Of a stretch of 64,000 bases of DNA, positions 34,510-43,621 are shown piece after piece. The notes below the pieces were generated by a model. That model was not told the origin of the DNA, made no database searches, and worked only from the letters and a program-made list of their open reading frames with translations. The translations under genes were made by a program, and so were the position numbers. The first letter of the stretch is position 1. Each line of letters opens with the position of its first letter. This stretch comes from Trinickia fusca (GTDB lineage Bacteria; Pseudomonadota; Gammaproteobacteria; Burkholderiales; Burkholderiaceae), in NCBI RefSeq assembly GCF_003628145.1, contig NZ_RBZV01000012.1, positions 90,803 through 154,802 of the forward strand. The letters are read 5' to 3'.

Positions 34510-37218
34510 ATGAAAACCGTCACGCGCTCGACCTGTTGCTATTGCGGCGTAGGCTGCGGGGTGCTCGTCGAAACCGAGCACGGCCGCATCACGGGCATCG
34601 CCGGCGATCCTGATCATCCCGCGAACTTCGGGCGCCTGTGCACGAAAGGCCGAACGCTGCCGCTCACGGCCTCGAGCACGACAGGCCGCGCGCTACGCCC
34701 CGAGATGCGCGTGACACGCGACGAGCCGCGCCAGGCGACCGATTGGGCGAGCGCGCTCGATCACGTGGCCGATCGTCTCGCGGCGATCATCGAACGCGAC
34801 GGGCCCGATGCGGTCGCCTTGTACATCTCCGGCCAGCTGCTGACGGAGGACTACTACGTTTTCAACAAGCTCGCGAAAGGCCTGATCCGCACCAACAACA
34901 TCGACACGAACTCGCGGCTGTGCATGTCGAGCGCCGTCACGGCCTACAAGAAGGCGCTCGGAGCAGACGGCCCGCCCACGTGTTACGAAGACCTCGAGCT
35001 CGCGCAGACGGTGCTGTTCGCCGGCAGCAACATGCCGTATGCCCACCCCGTGCTGTTTCGCCGCCTCGAGGACGCGAAAGCGAAGAACCCCGACATCAAG
35101 TGGATCGTCGTCGATCCGCGGCGCACCGACGCGGCTGCGCTCGCCGATCTGCATCTGGCCATCGAGCCCGGCACCGACGTCGCGCTCTTCAACGGCATGC
35201 TGCATCACCTGATCTGGGAAGGCGCCCTCGATCGCGCGTTCATCGCGGCGCACACGGCCGACTTCGATGCGGTCAAGGCGCTCGTGCGCGATTACCCGCC
35301 ACACGTGGCTGCGAAGATATGCGGCATCGACGAACGCGACCTCATGCAGGCCGCCGATTGGTTCGCCGCGAGCCCGGCCACGTTGTCGCTGTACTGCATG
35401 GGCCTGAACCAGTCGAGCCACGGCACCGACAAGAATCTCGCGCTGATCAATCTGCACCTTGCTACCGCGCAGATCGGCAAACCCGGTGCCGGGCCGTTCT
35501 CGCTGACGGGCCAGCCCAACGCAATGGGCGGGCGCGAAGTGGGCGGCATGGCCACGATGCTGGCCGCGCATCGCGAGATCGGCAATGCCGAGCACCGAGC
35601 GGAAATCGAAGCGCTGTGGGGGGTAAGCGCTCTGTCGGACCGCCCAGGCCTGCCCGCGGTCGAGATGTTCGATGCCATGGCAAGCGGCAAGATCAAGGCA
35701 ATCTGGATCGCCTGCACGAACCCGGTGCACTCGATGCCCGACATCGCGCGCGTGCGCCAGGCGCTGGCGAAGGCCGAGTTCGTCGTCGTGCAAGAGGCCT
35801 TCGCGCAAACCGACACCGTGCCGTACGCCGACGTGCTGTTGCCCGCCGCAAGCTGGGGAGAAAAGGCCGGCACCGTGACGAACTCGGAGCGCCGCATCTC
35901 ACGCGTGCGCGCCGCCGTCGAACCACCCGGCGAGGCGCGGCCCGACTGGTGGATCGCGAACGAAGTGGCGCTCAAGCTCGAACAAAGGTTCAGGCGCGCG
36001 GCGCAAGATTCGGCGACGACGCGGACCTTGTTCCCGTTTGCCTCGCCGCAGGACGTGTTCGACGAGCACCGCCTGCTGACGATCGGACGCGACCTCGACA
36101 TCGGTGCGCTCTCCTATGCGACGCTCGAGCAGCAAGGCCCGACGCAATGGCCGATGCCGGCCGGCGCGCACGAAGGCACGGCACGCCGCTACACCGATGG
36201 TACGTTCGCCACGGCAGACGGCCGCGCACGGTTTCTTGCGACGCCCTATCTGCCCGTCGCCGAGCCGACCGATGCTCGCTATCCGTTCCATCTGCTGACG
36301 GGCCGCCTGCGCGATCAATGGCATGGCATGAGCCGCACGGGCCGCGCCGATGCCTTGTTCGCGCACACGCCCGAGGCGACGCTCGTCATGCGGCCGGGCG
36401 ACGCCACGCGGCGCGGGCTCGAGGAAGGCCAACTGGTGACCGTGACGAGCCGGCGCGGCAAGCTCGTGCTGCCGCTGCAAACCTCCGACGACGTGGCGCC
36501 CGGCACCGTGTTCGCCGCCATGCATTGGAGCGGCCAATACCTGAGCAGCGGCGGCATCAACGAAGCCACGATCGGCGCCGTCGATCCGTATTCGGCGCAG
36601 CCCGAGCTCAAGCATGCGGCCGTGCGCATCGAGCAAGCCGACTTGCCCTGGCGCCTCGTGGCCGCCAGGCGCGGCGATACGCTCGCGCTGCGCGCCGCCG
36701 TGCAGCCGCTGCTCGCCGAGCGGCGCTATGCGTCGATCCGCATCGAAGACGAAGACCTGATCGTCATCTCGGCCGCCGATACGGCATCGAACGCGGATTG
36801 GGCCGACCGCCTGCACGACGCGCTGGACCTGCCGCGCGGCGACGATCTGCTCGAATACCGCGACGCGCGACGCGGCCGCGAGCAGCGTGTGGCATGGCTC
36901 GGCAACACGATCGACGGCTTCCTGCTGTCGGGCGATACCCAAGGCGCGCCCGCGCTGATCGAACAGATCCGCTCGGCGCAGCCGTGGCAAGGCCCGCGTC
37001 ATGCGATCTTCCTGCGCGGCGACGATGCATCGCGTGCGCAGGTACGCAAGGCTCGTATAGTCTGCAATTGCAAACAGGTCACGCAGACGCAGATCGAAAG
37101 TGCGATCGCCGCGCGCGCAAGCCTCGAAGACATGAAGGCGACGCTCGGCTGCGGCACCGTCTGCGGCTCATGCGTCCCTGAAATCAAGCGACTCCTCAAT
37201 GCGACGGCCGTCGCATGA
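34510..37218 (+). CDS. nasA: Assimilatory nitrate reductase catalytic subunit NasA
   Basis: A 902-residue molybdopterin enzyme reducing nitrate to nitrite in the cytoplasm. The N-terminal [4Fe-4S] motif C-x2-C-x3-C (STCCYCGVGCGV, Cys 9/12/16) with a fourth Cys in RLCTKGR is followed by the Mo-bis-MGD domains (NSRLCMSSAVTAYK, GQPNAMGGREVGGM, MSRTGRADALF). A C-terminal BFD-like [2Fe-2S] domain (CNCKQVTQTQ ... CGTVCGSC) takes electrons. There is no Tat signal. It starts 16 nt after nirD and its stop overlaps the nasT start. Confidence 0.95.
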   Translation: MKTVTRSTCCYCGVGCGVLVETEHGRITGIAGDPDHPANFGRLCTKGRTLPLTASSTTGRALRPEMRVTRDEPRQATDWASALDHVADRLAAIIERDGPDAVALYISGQLLTEDYYVFNKLAKGLIRTNNIDTNSRLCMSSAVTAYKKALGADGPPTCYEDLELAQTVLFAGSNMPYAHPVLFRRLEDAKAKNPDIKWIVVDPRRTDAAALADLHLAIEPGTDVALFNGMLHHLIWEGALDRAFIAAHTADFDAVKALVRDYPPHVAAKICGIDERDLMQAADWFAASPATLSLYCMGLNQSSHGTDKNLALINLHLATAQIGKPGAGPFSLTGQPNAMGGREVGGMATMLAAHREIGNAEHRAEIEALWGVSALSDRPGLPAVEMFDAMASGKIKAIWIACTNPVHSMPDIARVRQALAKAEFVVVQEAFAQTDTVPYADVLLPAASWGEKAGTVTNSERRISRVRAAVEPPGEARPDWWIANEVALKLEQRFRRAAQDSATTRTLFPFASPQDVFDEHRLLTIGRDLDIGALSYATLEQQGPTQWPMPAGAHEGTARRYTDGTFATADGRARFLATPYLPVAEPTDARYPFHLLTGRLRDQWHGMSRTGRADALFAHTPEATLVMRPGDATRRGLEEGQLVTVTSRRGKLVLPLQTSDDVAPGTVFAAMHWSGQYLSSGGINEATIGAVDPYSAQPELKHAAVRIEQADLPWRLVAARRGDTLALRAAVQPLLAERRYASIRIEDEDLIVISAADTASNADWADRLHDALDLPRGDDLLEYRDARRGREQRVAWLGNTIDGFLLSGDTQGAPALIEQIRSAQPWQGPRHAIFLRGDDASRAQVRKARIVCNCKQVTQTQIESAIAARASLEDMKATLGCGTVCGSCVPEIKRLLNATAVA

Positions 37219-37802
37219 ATGCATCGATGCTGCGAATTCTGCTCGTGACCGACACCGACAAACCGATCGGCGAGATGCGCGATGCGCTCGCGCGGCTCGG
37301 CTACGACATGCTGCTTGACGCGGCGACGCCGCAGGCGCTGCCGAGCGTCGTCGAACGCGAACGGCCCGACGTCGTCATCATCGATACCGAGTCGCCCTCA
37401 CGCGACACGCTCGAGCATCTGGCCGTCATGAACGAAACGGCGCCGCGGCCCGTGCTGATGTTCAGCCACGACGCGAACCAGCAACTGATCCGCGATGCCG
37501 TCGACGCGGGCGTGACGGCTTATGTCGCCGAAGGGCTGGCCCCCGAACGGCTCGCGCCGATTCTCGAAGTCGCGCTCGCGCGCTTCGCGCACGAGGAGAG
37601 GCTGCGTCAGCGGCTCGCGAAGGCCGAAAGCGAGCTGGCCGAGCGCAAGACGATCGATCGTGCCAAGCGGCTGCTGATGGAGCGCGGCAAGCTGTCGGAG
37701 CACGACGCCTACGCGACGCTGCGCAAGCGCGCGATGGATGCGGGCGTGCGGCTCGCCGAAATCGCGCGCCGCGTCGTCGATGCGGCCGACACCCCGAGGT
37801 AG
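37215..37802 (+). CDS. nasT: ANTAR-type response regulator/antiterminator NasT
   Basis: A 195-residue regulator. The receiver-like domain (ILLVTDTDKPIGE, DVVIIDTES with a conserved Asp, AGVTAYVAEGL) and a linker coiled coil (LRQRLAKAESELAERKTID) precede a C-terminal ANTAR RNA-binding domain (AKRLLMERGKLSEHDAYATL, about 150-190). NasT binds nitrate/nitrite leader RNA and prevents termination; NasS keeps it inactive without nitrate. ATGA overlap with nasA shows coupling. The target is likely the hairpin at 31604-31650. Confidence 0.93.
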   Translation: MNASMLRILLVTDTDKPIGEMRDALARLGYDMLLDAATPQALPSVVERERPDVVIIDTESPSRDTLEHLAVMNETAPRPVLMFSHDANQQLIRDAVDAGVTAYVAEGLAPERLAPILEVALARFAHEERLRQRLAKAESELAERKTIDRAKRLLMERGKLSEHDAYATLRKRAMDAGVRLAEIARRVVDAADTPR

Positions 37803-37808
37803 CACGAC

Positions 37809-38927
37809 ATGGACATCGATATGCCCTCTTTCGCCACGCCGGCCCTCCCGCTCGAGAAGACGCATCTGCGCATCGGCTTCGTCGCGCTGTCGGACTGCGC
37901 CCCGCTCGTTGCCGCAAAAGTACTCGAATTCGGCCATCGCCACGGCCTCACACTCGAGTTGTGCCGGCAGCCGTCGTGGGCCGCCGTACGCGACAAGCTG
38001 CTCTCGGGAGAACTCGATGCCGCCCATGCGCTCTACGGGCTCGTCTATGGCGTGCAGCTCGGCATCGGCGGCCCCCAGGCCGACATGGCCGTGCTGATGG
38101 TGCTCAATCGCAATGGCCAGGCGATTACGCTGTCGACACGGCTGGCGCGCGCGCTCGACGACCATGGCACGCTCCAGGCCGCGATCGCGACGCTCGAGCG
38201 CAAGCCCGTCTTTGCGCAGACGTTTCCGACCGGCACCCACGCCATGTGGCTCTACTACTGGTTAGCTGCGCAAGGCGTGCATCCGCTGACCGACGTCGAG
38301 AGTGTCGTGATTCCGCCGCCGCGCATGGTCGACGCCCTCGCGCGCGATACGCTCGACGGCTTCTGCGCGGGCGAACCCTGGCATGCACTGGCTGAGGCTC
38401 GAGGCGCCGGCGAGACGGTCGCCGCGACGAGCGAGATCTGGCCCAATCATCCCGAGAAAGTGCTCGCATGCCGGCGCGATTTCGTCGCGCGTCATCCGCA
38501 TACGGCGCGTGCGCTGATCCGCACAATGCTCGAAGCGTGCCGCTGGGTCGATGCGCCGACGCACCGCGACGAAATCGCATCGTGGCTGGCGAAGCCCGAT
38601 GCGCTCGACGTGCCGCGCGAATTCATCGCGCCGCGCCTGACCGGCCGCGAAGGCGGCAAACGCTTCGCCCGCGCGCCGCTGCCCGTGTCGTTCTTCGACG
38701 GTGGCACCGTCAACTATCCGCGCGCCGCCGAAGGGCGCTGGTTCCTCGCGCAATATCGCCGCTGGGGACTCTGGCGCGGCAGCGAAGCAGCGACTGCGGA
38801 CGATGCCGCGATCGCCGCGGCCGTCAACCAGACTGGGCTCTATCGCGAGGCAGCAGCACTCGCCGAGGTGCCGCTGCCGCCCGACACGCGCACCGACGTC
38901 CTCTGCGACGGCGCCACCTGGCGCTAG
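37809..38927 (+). CDS. nasS: Nitrate sensor NasS (NrtA-like periplasmic-binding fold, cytosolic)
   Basis: A 372-residue protein with the NrtA/SsuA nitrate-binding fold (IGFVALSDCAPLVAAKVLEFG, CRQPSWAAVRDKLLSGELDAAHAL, DGFCAGEPWH). It has no signal peptide or lipobox, which separates the cytosolic sensor NasS from the transporter subunit NrtA. NasS binds NasT and releases it when nitrate or nitrite binds. It lies 6 nt after nasT. No nitrate transporter gene is in the window, so uptake must be encoded elsewhere. Confidence 0.9.
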   Translation: MDIDMPSFATPALPLEKTHLRIGFVALSDCAPLVAAKVLEFGHRHGLTLELCRQPSWAAVRDKLLSGELDAAHALYGLVYGVQLGIGGPQADMAVLMVLNRNGQAITLSTRLARALDDHGTLQAAIATLERKPVFAQTFPTGTHAMWLYYWLAAQGVHPLTDVESVVIPPPRMVDALARDTLDGFCAGEPWHALAEARGAGETVAATSEIWPNHPEKVLACRRDFVARHPHTARALIRTMLEACRWVDAPTHRDEIASWLAKPDALDVPREFIAPRLTGREGGKRFARAPLPVSFFDGGTVNYPRAAEGRWFLAQYRRWGLWRGSEAATADDAAIAAAVNQTGLYREAAALAEVPLPPDTRTDVLCDGATWR

Positions 38928-39047
38928 TCCGGCGCTAATCCGGTACCGGGCGGGTAGCGAAAGGCACAGGGCGTCTGCCCTATTTCGCACGGCCCGCGAA
39001 CCTCGCATGCTGGCAGCACAACAACCCTGCGCGCATGGGAGGCGCAT

Positions 39048-39761
39048 ATGCTGCCGCTGGTCGAACCTTTTCCTGTCGTCGACACGAGCGACGAGCCCTA
39101 CCGCAACGTCGTCATGCTCGCGATCGAACGCGACGACGGCACGCGGGTCCGGCATGCGGGCGTGCTCATCAACGAAAATCACGTGCTGACGTCGGCGCAC
39201 AATCTGCTGCGACGTGCGAAGGCGGGCGACTATCGTGCCCGCGCGATCAGCGTGCATGGGTGTGTGGCGAACGAGCACGGTGATGCGCCCCCCATCGAAG
39301 CAGTACATGGCTTCTACCCCCAGGCCTTCGTCGCCCATCCGCTGTATCCCGATCGCTGCTGGGACGTAGCGGTCCTGCGTCTGGCCCGCGAAGCAGGTCG
39401 CGAGCCTTTCATCAAACCGTGCTCGGTGCGCGTGGGTGACTTCCCGGTCGATCCGATCGTGCTGGGCTATCCGCGTGCGCGACAGTACCGAATGGTCCGG
39501 CTGCGCAGCACGCTCGTCACGTCGGACTACGATGACCGTCTCTTCTATTGCCCGGGCGCAAACCAGACCGCCTCGAGCGGGTCGCCGCTGATCGACACGC
39601 ATACGACGCCCACGCGGCTATACGGCGTGCTGGGCGGAGACGACGACGACGCGGGCACGGACCGCAGCGGTATCTTCTTCGGCAAGGCCAGTCTCACGTT
39701 CGTGCGCACGGCCCTCTATTTACCCGAGACGCCCGGCCAATTCCTGACAGCGGTCGACTGA
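39048..39761 (+). CDS. Trypsin-like serine protease domain protein
   Basis: A 237-residue protein with the chymotrypsin-fold triad in order: His51 in VLTSAHN, Asp106 in CWDVAVLRL and Ser179 in ASSGSPLID. The double-barrel spacing and the V8/trypsin-like length are normal. No signal peptide or membrane anchor is visible, which is odd for this family, so it may act in the cytosol or leave by a non-Sec route. It has a clear GGGAGG ribosome site. It is not obviously linked to the nas genes upstream or the HPP gene downstream. Confidence 0.85.
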   Translation: MLPLVEPFPVVDTSDEPYRNVVMLAIERDDGTRVRHAGVLINENHVLTSAHNLLRRAKAGDYRARAISVHGCVANEHGDAPPIEAVHGFYPQAFVAHPLYPDRCWDVAVLRLAREAGREPFIKPCSVRVGDFPVDPIVLGYPRARQYRMVRLRSTLVTSDYDDRLFYCPGANQTASSGSPLIDTHTTPTRLYGVLGGDDDDAGTDRSGIFFGKASLTFVRTALYLPETPGQFLTAVD

Positions 39762-39830
39762 GCAGCGTCCCATTTTTATTTCCGGTTTCAGCATGCTTGT
39801 GGCGCGTGCGTCACGGTCAGGTTGGCGCAC

Positions 39831-39851
39831 TTATATCACATTGACATATAA
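39831..39851. promoter_or_regulatory. Candidate MarR operator overlapping the HPP-gene promoter
   Basis: A 21-bp imperfect palindrome with ends TTATATCACA and ATATAA. It matches 16 of 21 positions of the palindrome at 41113-41133 in front of the marR gene. A -10 hexamer TATAAT (39847-39852) overlaps its right half, so a bound repressor would block transcription (inference). Confidence 0.7.
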
Positions 39852-39883
39852 TCTCGGGCTTCGCGTGGTGACGGTGCGTCCGT

Positions 39884-41071
39884 TTGCCGCACTTTTCTTC
39901 ATTCGATCCAACAAAAGACAACGTGACTCGCCTAGCCGTCGCCCGCTGGTTCCTGAGCTTCGCCCCGCACCCTGTTACCGTGCCTTGGCGCGAACGAGTG
40001 CGTGCATGCATCGGCGCGCTGATCGGCATTGCCGTGACCGGCGCGACCATGCACTGGCTATTGGGTCCGGAAACACGCATCCCGTTTCTGGTCGCCCCGA
40101 TGGGAGCGTCGGCCGTGCTGTTGTTCGCCGTGCCGGGCAGCCCGCTCGCCCAGCCGTGGTCGCTGCTGGGCGGCAACTTGGTCTCGGCGACGGTCGGTGT
40201 GTTGTGCGCCCATTGGATCGCGGACCCGGTACTCGCCGCCGCAACCGCCATCGCCATCGCCACGTGCGCGATGTTCGCGCTGCGCTGCGTGCACCCGCCG
40301 TCAGGCGCCGTCGCGCTGACGGCCGTGCTCGGTGGCCCCGTCGTTCACGCATTGGGCCTGCGCTTCGTGATCGAACCGATCGGCCTGCAATCGGTCGTGC
40401 TGCTCGCCGCCGCGATCATCTATCACACCATCACGCGACACCGATACCCGCACGCGAGCCGCCCGAGCGCCAATGCGCAGGCAGTTGCCGCATCGGTCGG
40501 CGTCACGCGCGAAGATCTCGAGGCGATCGTCCGTCAGCACGGCGAAATGATCGACGTCGCGCCTGACGATCTCGCGTCGCTGCTGCACGAAGCGCAGTTG
40601 CTTGCCTATGCGCGCAGCTTCCGCGAACTGACTTGCGCGCAGATCATGTCGAGCGAACCCGTCAGCGTATCGCCGAACACGAGTGCCGCCACGGCTTGGC
40701 GCCTGCTCGAGCGTCATCGCATCAAGGCACTGCCCGTCGTCGACGATGCTCGGCACGTCGTGGGCGTCGTCACGCGCACCGATTTCATCGGACGTGCGCC
40801 GTTCGACTTGCGACGCCTGCGCACGGAGCGCTTGACGCTGCGCCGCGACGGGGCAGCCATGCGGCAGGTCAGTGAGTTCATGACGCCGAAGGTCTGCACG
40901 GTCGACGCATCGATGCCCGTGGCCGAGTTGATTCCGCTGTTCGCCCACTACGGTCACCACCATATCCCCGTGCTCGACGATCAACGCCGCCTCGCCGGCA
41001 TGATCACGCAATCGGATCTGATCGGCGGCCTGCATCGCCAGGCGCAAACGAACCCGCTGCGCACGGCCTGA
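39884..41071 (+). CDS. HPP-family membrane protein with two CBS domains
   Basis: A 395-residue protein. The N-terminal half has the HPP family signature (RCVHPPSGAVALTAVLGG) and four to five membrane helices (about 45-65, 70-88, 95-112, 115-135, 160-180). The C-terminal half carries a CBS pair (MSSEPVSVSPNTSAATAWRL; MTPKVCTVDASMPVAELIPL) that probably binds adenine nucleotides. HPP proteins have been proposed as nitrite or ion transporters in plastids and cyanobacteria. The start is uncertain: TTG 39884 and GTG 39923 are both in frame and neither has a good ribosome site. It shares an operator-like palindrome with the marR-clc pair. Confidence 0.82.
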   Translation: MPHFSSFDPTKDNVTRLAVARWFLSFAPHPVTVPWRERVRACIGALIGIAVTGATMHWLLGPETRIPFLVAPMGASAVLLFAVPGSPLAQPWSLLGGNLVSATVGVLCAHWIADPVLAAATAIAIATCAMFALRCVHPPSGAVALTAVLGGPVVHALGLRFVIEPIGLQSVVLLAAAIIYHTITRHRYPHASRPSANAQAVAASVGVTREDLEAIVRQHGEMIDVAPDDLASLLHEAQLLAYARSFRELTCAQIMSSEPVSVSPNTSAATAWRLLERHRIKALPVVDDARHVVGVVTRTDFIGRAPFDLRRLRTERLTLRRDGAAMRQVSEFMTPKVCTVDASMPVAELIPLFAHYGHHHIPVLDDQRRLAGMITQSDLIGGLHRQAQTNPLRTA

Positions 41072-41112
41072 GCCGGCTCCAACCCGCCCACGTCGCAGGC
41101 CTCATCCGAAAT

Positions 41113-41133
41113 TTATATCACAACATGATATAA
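41113..41133. promoter_or_regulatory. Candidate MarR autoregulatory operator
   Basis: A perfect dyad, TTATATCA-N5-TGATATAA, lies 30 bp before the marR start in AT-rich sequence and overlaps the probable promoter. Size and symmetry fit MarR-family operators. A near-copy lies upstream of the HPP gene. Confidence 0.8.
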
Positions 41134-41163
41134 TTGAACGTTTCGACATCCTGACGATATGCC

Positions 41164-41580
41164 ATGAAAGCACAGGCCCCACGCACGCTGGCCAAAACCG
41201 ATTTCGAGCAGCTCTCCGAGTTCCGCTACCAGATGCGGCGCTTCGAGCGCTTCTCCGAACGTGCCGCGCAAAGCGAAGGCATCACGCCGCTGCAATATCT
41301 GCTGCTGTTGCACGTGAAAGGCTATCCGGGCCGCGAATGGGCGACGATCGGCGAGCTTGCCGAGCGCTTGCAGGCACAGCATCACGGCGTCGTTGCGCTC
41401 GTTTCGCGTTGCGAAGCGCTCGATCTGGTCAAGCGCAAAACCAGCGAAACCGACCGCCGGCAAGTCGAGGTGCATTTGCAAAAGGCCGGCGAAACGGTGC
41501 TCACGCGGCTCGCGGCATTGCACCGCGCCGAGTTGAACTCATTGCGGGGCGCGTTCAACGTGCCCCAGATAGATTTCTAA
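41164..41580 (+). CDS. MarR-family transcriptional regulator
   Basis: A 138-residue winged-helix regulator with the MarR layout: N-terminal dimer helix (FEQLSEFRYQMRRFERFSE), HTH (TIGELAERLQAQHHGVVALV), basic wing (KRKTSETDRRQVEVHLQ) and C-terminal dimer helix. It is preceded by a perfect palindrome and followed after 18 nt by a ClC channel gene. It probably represses itself, clc and, through the near-identical site at 39831, the HPP gene. Confidence 0.9.
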   Translation: MKAQAPRTLAKTDFEQLSEFRYQMRRFERFSERAAQSEGITPLQYLLLLHVKGYPGREWATIGELAERLQAQHHGVVALVSRCEALDLVKRKTSETDRRQVEVHLQKAGETVLTRLAALHRAELNSLRGAFNVPQIDF

Positions 41581-41598
41581 ATCATAGTAGGCACTCTC

Positions 41599-43383
41599 AT
41601 GAGTACGCATACGCATAAGCGAGACTTTTCACCTAACGCCAGGCTGCCCGGCATTTGTGCCTTGGCGGTCGTCATCGGCATGCTCGGCACTGTCGCTGCG
41701 TTCGTGCTGCTCAATCTGATCCACCTGTTCACGAATCTGTTCTTCTACGGCACGTTCTCGTTCGCCGATCACTCGCCGGCCGCCAACACATTGGGGCCGT
41801 GGGTCGTGGTCGTGCCCGCGCTCGGCGGCTTGGTCGTGGGACTCATCGCCCGCTTCGGCTCCGAGAAGATCCGGGGCCACGGGATTCCCGAAGCGATCGA
41901 AGCCATCCTGTTCGGCAAGAGCCGCATGTCGCCGAAGGTTGCCGTGCTCAAGCCGCTGTCCTCGGGCATCGTGATCGGCAGCGGCGGGCCGTTCGGCGCC
42001 GAAGGGCCGATCATCATGACGGGCGGTGCGCTCGGCTCGCTGATCGCGCAGTGCGTGAAGGTCACCGCGGCCGAACGCAAAACACTGCTCGTGGCCGGCG
42101 CCACGGCGGGCATGACGGCGGTGTTCGGCACGCCCGTCGCCGCCGTGCTGCTCGCGGTCGAGCTGCTGCTGTTCGAATGGCGGCCGCGCAGCTTCCTGCC
42201 CGTCGCACTCGCCTGCGCCGTCGCCGGCTTCCTGCGTGCGGCATGGTTCGGCACGGGGCCCCTGTTTCCGCTCGAAACGGCGCCGCCCGCCGCGATCTCG
42301 CTCGTCTCTTGCGTGATCGCGGGGCTCGCCAGCGGTGCGCTCGCCTCGAGCTTGTCCCTCGGTCTGTACAAGACCGAAGACCTGTTCGGCAAACTGCCGC
42401 TGCACTGGATGTGGTGGCCCGCGCTCGGCGGCCTGGCCGTCGGCATCGGCGGCTACTTCGAGCCGCGCGTGCTCGGCGTCGGCTACGACGTGATCGGCGA
42501 CCTGCTGCATCAGCACATCGCCTTGCAGATCGCAGTCGCGATCCTGCTCGTGAAGGCGATCGTCTGGGTCATCGCGCTCGGCTCCGGTACCTCGGGCGGC
42601 GTGCTTGCTCCGCTGTTGATGCTCGGCGCAGGCCTTGGCATCGTGCTCGGCCCCGTGCTGCCCGGCCATCAGCCCGCACTGTGGCCGCTCGTCTGCATGG
42701 CCGCGACGCTCGGCGCGACGCTGGGCGCCCCGCTCACGGCGATCGTTTTCGCGTTCGGCCTCACGCACGACAGCAATGCACTGCTGCCGCTGCTCACTGC
42801 CACGCTCGTCGCGCATGGTTTCTCGACCGTCGTGATGCCGCGCTCGATCATGACCGAGAAGATCGCACGGCGCGGCTATCACATCTATCGCGAGTACGGC
42901 GTCGATCCGCTCGAGCGTCACTTCGTCGATGAAGTCATGACGCGCTCGGTCGAAACGATCGACGGCTCGCTGCGCGTGCAAGAAGCGCTCGCGACGTTCT
43001 TCGGCACGAGCCAGACGCACCGCGCCTATCCGGTCCTCGACGGCGACCGCCTGATCGGCATGGTCGATCGCGCCATGCTGGTCTCGCTCAACGACGACGC
43101 CAGCGGTTTCGGCCCCGACACGCCGCTCGCGCAAGCGCTGGCGGGTCGCTCGTTGTCCGTGGCGCTGACGCATGAGACGTGCCGCATCGTCGCGACGCGC
43201 CTCGCCGTGCACGAACTCGAACGCCTGCCCGTCGTCGCCGATCGGCACTCGATGCGGCTTGCCGGCATCGTCTCGCGCAGCGACCTCGTGAAGCCCGCGC
43301 AGGCGCACTTCGACGAAGAACACAAGAGAGAGCGTTTCCGGCGCCTCGCGCTGCGCGGCTTGCGGCGTCGCCCCGAAGCGTAA
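41599..43383 (+). CDS. ClC-family chloride channel/transporter with CBS pair
   Basis: A 594-residue membrane protein. It has the ClC signatures GSGGPFGAEGP (with the gating Glu about residue 135), GHGIPEAIEAIL and GSGTSGGVLAPLLMLGAG, over about 430 residues of membrane domain. A cytosolic CBS pair follows (MTRSVETIDGSLRVQEALA; LPVVADRHSMRLAGIVSRSD). It resembles ClcB-type proteins. It is co-transcribed with marR and has a strong terminator after it, giving a two-gene regulated unit. Whether it is a channel or H+/Cl- exchanger cannot be read from the sequence. Confidence 0.92.
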   Translation: MSTHTHKRDFSPNARLPGICALAVVIGMLGTVAAFVLLNLIHLFTNLFFYGTFSFADHSPAANTLGPWVVVVPALGGLVVGLIARFGSEKIRGHGIPEAIEAILFGKSRMSPKVAVLKPLSSGIVIGSGGPFGAEGPIIMTGGALGSLIAQCVKVTAAERKTLLVAGATAGMTAVFGTPVAAVLLAVELLLFEWRPRSFLPVALACAVAGFLRAAWFGTGPLFPLETAPPAAISLVSCVIAGLASGALASSLSLGLYKTEDLFGKLPLHWMWWPALGGLAVGIGGYFEPRVLGVGYDVIGDLLHQHIALQIAVAILLVKAIVWVIALGSGTSGGVLAPLLMLGAGLGIVLGPVLPGHQPALWPLVCMAATLGATLGAPLTAIVFAFGLTHDSNALLPLLTATLVAHGFSTVVMPRSIMTEKIARRGYHIYREYGVDPLERHFVDEVMTRSVETIDGSLRVQEALATFFGTSQTHRAYPVLDGDRLIGMVDRAMLVSLNDDASGFGPDTPLAQALAGRSLSVALTHETCRIVATRLAVHELERLPVVADRHSMRLAGIVSRSDLVKPAQAHFDEEHKRERFRRLALRGLRRRPEA

Positions 43384-43430
43384 CGCGCGCCGGGACAAGC
43401 GCGCCGGGACGCACCGACACCCGGCGCTGC

Positions 43431-43462
43431 ATGGCCGCCCACATACGGGCGGCCATTTTTTT
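43431..43462 (+). terminator. Rho-independent terminator of marR-clc
   Basis: ATGGCCGCCC (43431-43440) pairs with GGGCGGCCAT (43447-43456) around a 6-nt loop, followed by a run of seven T. Confidence 0.93.
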
Positions 43463-43621
43463 AGACGGGCGCCGCGCCTCACGGCCCATCCTTCACAGGG
43501 TCTTCGCCCTCCTGCTTTCGCATGACTTCCGTCGCATTGCCCGCGCGTGTCTCATAAGCGCAAAGTGCAGCCGAAGCCGGCGTCAAGCCGGTCCTTTCTG
43601 CTCACTTCAAGGACGACGATC

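Noticed and set aside
34638..37181. Open frame of about 847 codons on the plus strand
   Set aside because: It is a frame-shifted shadow of nasA, which carries every expected cofactor motif.
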